A DNA stretch of 64,000 bases. Source: Bacteroidaceae bacterium. GTDB lineage: Bacteria > Bacteroidota > Bacteroidia > Bacteroidales > Bacteroidaceae. A program made the position numbers and the translations under genes. Every line of letters begins with the position of its first letter. Position 1 is the stretch's first letter. Positions 60,648 through 64,000 of the stretch are shown piece after piece. The stretch spans positions 1-64,000 of the forward strand of contig JAKSLJ010000010.1 in NCBI GenBank assembly GCA_024401275.1, written 5' to 3'. The notes under the pieces were generated by a model. That model was given only the letters and a program-made list of their open reading frames with translations, did no database searches and was not told the DNA's origin.

Positions 60648-61898
60648 TTACTTCCCTCCTATCTGGCAGAAACCCACTAGTCGGTCGGCACGATCCGTCT
60701 GACTTTTATAGTAAACAAGTGCCTGATAGGAGTTTTTCGTTTCATAGAAGTTTCCGTTCTGTGGCAAGTGGCGGATTGTTCCATCAGGCAGTTGCTGCAT
60801 GAAAGTGTAGTTGTAGTATCCTTGCTTCTGCAACATAACAGCCTCGTAGCACTTTGTCACCTCGTTATACTGCATCATGTTGTAGTCTGAAGAATACTGT
60901 CCATTGGTAAAGCGGCCATCTATGTACACATCACCTTCCAGGCTCTCGCCTGAGGCAAAGGAATAGTGCACATAGACATACTCCGTAGAGAAATCGTTTT
61001 CGTAATTTTCCGAATTGCGGATATAGAATGCGCCGTCAGCATCTTCATTATAAACATATGAATATGAAGGCGCTACTGCCCAAGGATAGACATGGTAGTT
61101 ATCACCATCCCAGAAGATGCGGTCAATACCCATCGTGGTATGATCGACAGAAAGAATTTCGTATTTGCAGTACTCATTTCCGGCATCAAAGATAAGGTTC
61201 TTGCAGTGGCTCCATTCCAAGCCCTGCGTAGTAGAATACTGCCACGGAGCATCTTTCTTTGCCGTTGCCCACTGCTGGTTCTGCAAAACAACAGTGTGTA
61301 TCTGCTCTGGCAGTCGTGTTGGCGAAATGCCGCTATAGCGTAGAGTCATTCCCACCTGCTGATGGCTTTTGCGATTGTCTATGTCAGTGTTTGGAGTAAC
61401 CGACATTGTCAGCTGTACTTTTTCCTCCACCACCATGAAGCAGACCTTTAGCACCGGCTCGTCCTCATTGTCGTCATAGACGGTCAGGACATAGTTGCCC
61501 GACATCTTCAGGCGGCAGTTCTCGTTGGGAAAGCGGAACTTGTAGTGCGTATAAAGCATCTGAGTATTGACGCTCTCCTGTAGGTCGTCAATGGTCAGTC
61601 CGTCGTAGAAACCCTCCATATAGTCGCTCTCGAAAAGTGCTTCAGACGGTGTCCAGTCGGCTTCGCAGTGCTGTACTTTATATGAATAGCGATGATATTC
61701 ATGCGTCATATCGTCGAACGATATATTCAGCACATCGTCAGAGCGGTTTCCACCCAACCTTATCACTGGCATATCGGTCCATCTGTCACCAGCAACCACC
61801 TGCAGAGTTTGGATATTAGGAGACAATATCTGATGGTTCTGCGCCAAGACATTCACGCAGAACAGCAGGGAAAGTATGGATAGAAAGAGAGATTTCAT
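60648..61898 (-). CDS. Type IX secretion Plug protein (DUF5103)
   Basis: 416 residues with signal peptide (cleavage after VLAQ, about residue 19). The N-terminal 100 residues and the motifs YKVQHCEADWTPSEAL, DYMEGFYDGLTIDD and YTHYKFRFPNE are typical of DUF5103. In Flavobacterium this family is the Plug, which occludes the SprA pore on the periplasmic side when it is not loaded with cargo. SprA, PorT and Plug in one window make the assignment more certain. It follows apgM on the same strand by two bases. Confidence 0.88.
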   Translation of the reverse strand: MKSLFLSILSLLFCVNVLAQNHQILSPNIQTLQVVAGDRWTDMPVIRLGGNRSDDVLNISFDDMTHEYHRYSYKVQHCEADWTPSEALFESDYMEGFYDGLTIDDLQESVNTQMLYTHYKFRFPNENCRLKMSGNYVLTVYDDNEDEPVLKVCFMVVEEKVQLTMSVTPNTDIDNRKSHQQVGMTLRYSGISPTRLPEQIHTVVLQNQQWATAKKDAPWQYSTTQGLEWSHCKNLIFDAGNEYCKYEILSVDHTTMGIDRIFWDGDNYHVYPWAVAPSYSYVYNEDADGAFYIRNSENYENDFSTEYVYVHYSFASGESLEGDVYIDGRFTNGQYSSDYNMMQYNEVTKCYEAVMLQKQGYYNYTFMQQLPDGTIRHLPQNGNFYETKNSYQALVYYKSQTDRADRLVGFCQIGGK

Positions 61899-61900
61899 AA

Positions 61901-63160
61901 TTACGCCTTCATGAAAGTTTCAATGAAATCGCGAAGCTTCAGCAAACCGTATTCGCCGCTGACGCATGCTTCTTCGCTATATTCCTGCACAGAATCAGCT
62001 TCGATTTCCTTGTGCCAGATAATGAACGGCACCGGCTCGTTGACATGTGTGCGAGTCTCACAAGGTGTAGGATGGTCAGGAAGAATGGCTATTGCGACAT
62101 TCTCGTCAACCGACATGATGTAGTCGTAGATAGGCTTTACGATGCGGTCGTTGAGATACTCCGTAGCTTTCACCTTCAGCTGCACATCACCGTCATGACC
62201 AGCCTCGTCGGTAGCCTCCACATGAACGAAAACGAAGTCATCGCCATTCTTTAGCGCATCAACTGCTGCCTGTGCCTTGCCCTCGTAGTTTGTGTCGGCA
62301 AGTCCGGTAACACCTTCAACCTCAATAATGTCAAGTCCGGCATAATGGCCAATGCCTTTAATGAGGTCAACGGCCGTTATGACAGAACCTTTCTTTATCT
62401 CAGGGAACTGAGAGAGGAGAGTATCCATAGAAGGGCGGTATCCCCCACTCCATGGCCAGATGGAGTTCGCCTGAAGCTTTCCTTCAGCTTCGCGCTGCTT
62501 GTTGAACGGATGGGCTGCAAGGAGTTCCTGAGAACTATGGATAAGCAGATTTATGAGAGTAGCTGTTGCATACGCCTTCATCAAGTCTGCTTTAGAAGCT
62601 TTTGTGTCAGGCTGTACGAGCAAACCTTCCCACTCCTCGTTAGGATGGTCATGAGGAGGGTTGCAGATGATGTTCTTGTTTCCGCCCTTTATTATAAGAA
62701 GGTGACGATACTGAATGCCCTTGATGAACTTCACATTGAAAGTTTCGCCATCAATAGAATAATCGCCAGCGAGGTTATCGTTGAGATAGTCAATGAGCAC
62801 GTGGGCATCCTCTGTCTGAAGATGACCGCCGTGGTGAGTCATTATCTTGCCGTCCTTGAGCGAAATGATGTTGCAGCGAAGAGCAAGGTCGTCGTTTGCC
62901 ATTTCATAGCCAATGGAAGCTGCCTCAAGAGGACCGCGACCTTCATAGACTGTATTTAGGTCGTAGCCGAGAATGGCTGTGTTAGCCACCTCACTACCAG
63001 GAGGAAAACCTTCTGGAACAGTCACGAGTCTGCCGGTCTTACCTTCGCGTGCAAGCTGGTCTATGAGCGGAATGTTGGCAGCCTGAAGAGGAGTTAAGGA
63101 ATTGAGCGACTCTTGTTTATGATCCGCCATTCCATCTCCTAATATAATAATATGTTTCAT
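61901..63160 (-). CDS. apgM: ApgM-type phosphoglycerate mutase, possible homoserine kinase
   Basis: 419 residues of the alkaline-phosphatase superfamily: MKHIIILGDGMADHK with metal-binding Asp, TPLQAANIPLIDQLA, SEVANTAILGYD, GRGPLEAA, MTHHGGH, HVEATDEAGHDGD and ILPDHPTP. This is the archaeal/Bacteroidota cofactor-independent phosphoglycerate mutase family. Bacteroidota often carry it between thrA and thrC, and it is proposed to be an alternative homoserine kinase (ThrB2) there. Here it follows thrA with about 97 bases between, so the threonine role is the better inference. thrC is not next; a T9SS gene follows. Confidence 0.85.
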   Translation of the reverse strand: MKHIIILGDGMADHKQESLNSLTPLQAANIPLIDQLAREGKTGRLVTVPEGFPPGSEVANTAILGYDLNTVYEGRGPLEAASIGYEMANDDLALRCNIISLKDGKIMTHHGGHLQTEDAHVLIDYLNDNLAGDYSIDGETFNVKFIKGIQYRHLLIIKGGNKNIICNPPHDHPNEEWEGLLVQPDTKASKADLMKAYATATLINLLIHSSQELLAAHPFNKQREAEGKLQANSIWPWSGGYRPSMDTLLSQFPEIKKGSVITAVDLIKGIGHYAGLDIIEVEGVTGLADTNYEGKAQAAVDALKNGDDFVFVHVEATDEAGHDGDVQLKVKATEYLNDRIVKPIYDYIMSVDENVAIAILPDHPTPCETRTHVNEPVPFIIWHKEIEADSVQEYSEEACVSGEYGLLKLRDFIETFMKA

Positions 63161-63182
63161 CTTTAGTAGCTTTATGTTGGTT

Positions 63183-63244
63183 TGTAGGGCGAAGATTTCT
63201 GAGCCGCCTTATGAGCAAAACGGCTCGGAAATCCTCGCCCTACA
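63183..63244. repeat. REP-like palindrome between thrA and apgM
   Basis: Arms TGTAGGGCGAAGATTTCTGA... (63183-63206) and its complement (63221-63244) differ at about three of 24 positions. Same core as 50950-50973 and the 18624-19001 array. Confidence 0.85.
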
Positions 63245-63257
63245 TTTGGGGAGGGGG

Positions 63258-64000
63258 TCAGACATTCGCAATTGACATGATGTTCGCGAATACGCCGGCT
63301 GCTGTTACACTGGCACCTGCTCCGTAGCCTTGGATAAGCATTGGATAGTCAAGATATCGCTCTGTGGTAAGAAGCACGATGTTGTTACTGCCTTCCAGTT
63401 CGTAGAGCGGATGATTGCTTGGGATTTCCTTGAGTCCGATGCTCAGTTTACCGTTCTCCATCTTTGCAACGAAACGCTGACGCATGCCCTTTGCAGCGAG
63501 TTCCTTACGTTTCTCTTCAAACTCAGCATCAAGCTGTGGAAGGTTCTTCCAGAAGTCTTCGAGAGTGCCGTCGAAGTATGACTGTGGTACAAAGAGGTTC
63601 TTCTCGACGTCAGTCTGCTCAACCTTATAGCCAGCCTCACGAGAAAGGATGATGAGCTTGCGTAGTACATCCATTCCACTGAGGTCGATACGAGGATCCG
63701 GCTCTGCATAACCTTCTTCTTTTGCAAGACGAACTGTTTCGCTGAAAGGAACAGTTTCGGAGAGAGTGTTGAAGATGTAGTTGAGCGTACCAGAGAGAAC
63801 TGCCTCAATCTTCAGAATCTTATCACCAGAGTTTACAAGGTCATTGATAGTGCCGATGATAGGAAGTCCGGCACCCACATTTGTCTCGAAGCGGAACTTC
63901 ACGCCGCGAGCAAGAGCTGTGTCCTTGAGTAGTTTGTAGTTCTCATAGTCGGAAGAAGCTGCAATCTTGTTGCAAGCGATAATGCTGACATTATTCTGAA
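63258..64000 (-). CDS. thrA: Bifunctional aspartokinase/homoserine dehydrogenase, C-terminal part
   Basis: Partial; the gene enters from beyond 64000 and ends at 63258. The visible 247 residues are the homoserine dehydrogenase catalytic domain: CNKIAASSDYENYKLL, FETNVGAGLPIIGTINDLVN, SGTLNYIFNTL, YAEPDPRIDLSGMDVLRKL, IQGYGAGASVTAAGVFANI. Reduces aspartate-4-semialdehyde to homoserine. The N-terminal aspartokinase lies outside the window, so bifunctionality is inferred from family and species context. Confidence 0.93.
   Translation of the reverse strand, partial: QNNVSIIACNKIAASSDYENYKLLKDTALARGVKFRFETNVGAGLPIIGTINDLVNSGDKILKIEAVLSGTLNYIFNTLSETVPFSETVRLAKEEGYAEPDPRIDLSGMDVLRKLIILSREAGYKVEQTDVEKNLFVPQSYFDGTLEDFWKNLPQLDAEFEEKRKELAAKGMRQRFVAKMENGKLSIGLKEIPSNHPLYELEGSNNIVLLTTERYLDYPMLIQGYGAGASVTAAGVFANIMSIANV

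Overview
The window comes from a Bacteroidota chromosome, most likely Prevotella or a close relative. Evidence: recurrent promoters of the TTTG-N19..22-TAnnTTTG type; a complete Rnf operon in Bacteroidales order (rseC-rnfBCDGEA); type IX secretion genes (SprA, PorT, the DUF5103 Plug protein); SusD-less secreted enzymes (pectin methylesterase, GH36 alpha-galactosidase) with Bacteroidota signal peptides; TPR-membrane-AraC regulators; and a thrA-apgM pair. The genus is inferred from gene content, not from a marker gene.

Layout. Bases 1-17,200 are accessory. First comes a candidate structured RNA, then a translationally coupled four-gene operon (GHKL/MORC-like ATPase, unknown protein, DUF6339-like protein, C5-cytosine methyltransferase), an unknown gene, a NERD nuclease with a zinc finger, a Sel1-TonB protein and a Nudix hydrolase. 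A perfect 26-bp inverted repeat (119-144 and 8305-8330) brackets this block. Next, mostly on the minus strand, are two paralogous zinc-ribbon proteins, a structured intergenic element, a glycine-zipper protein, an accessory sigma-70 factor, a three-gene operon (Gly/Ala-rich membrane protein, histidine-kinase-like ATPase, receiver-domain protein) and a WYL regulator. Both operons look like defence modules and are the best candidates for undescribed systems.

Bases 17,200-19,050 are repeat-rich: a duplicated promoter segment, a 138-bp palindromic element and a 54-bp tandem array.

Bases 19,050-64,000 are mainly core genome: sprA, ruvA and folD; a large secreted pectin methylesterase with a T9SS-like C-terminus; two near-identical ogt genes bracketing a lipoprotein and a PBP-like/legumain-type peptidase; a run of secreted or membrane proteins of unknown function; two AraC regulators; a DUF4160/DUF2442 pair whose first member has an in-frame stop; the Rnf operon; an alpha-galactosidase; a ferredoxin; porT; the T9SS Plug gene; apgM; and the 3' part of thrA, which runs off the window.

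How genes work together. SprA, Plug and PorT belong to one secretion machine, and the pectin methylesterase is a plausible cargo. RnfABCDEG with RseC and possibly the small ferredoxin form a ferredoxin:NAD+ redox ion pump. ThrA plus the ApgM-like protein fit the threonine pathway, where the ApgM paralogue may act as a homoserine kinase. All calls were made by reading; no database search was run.
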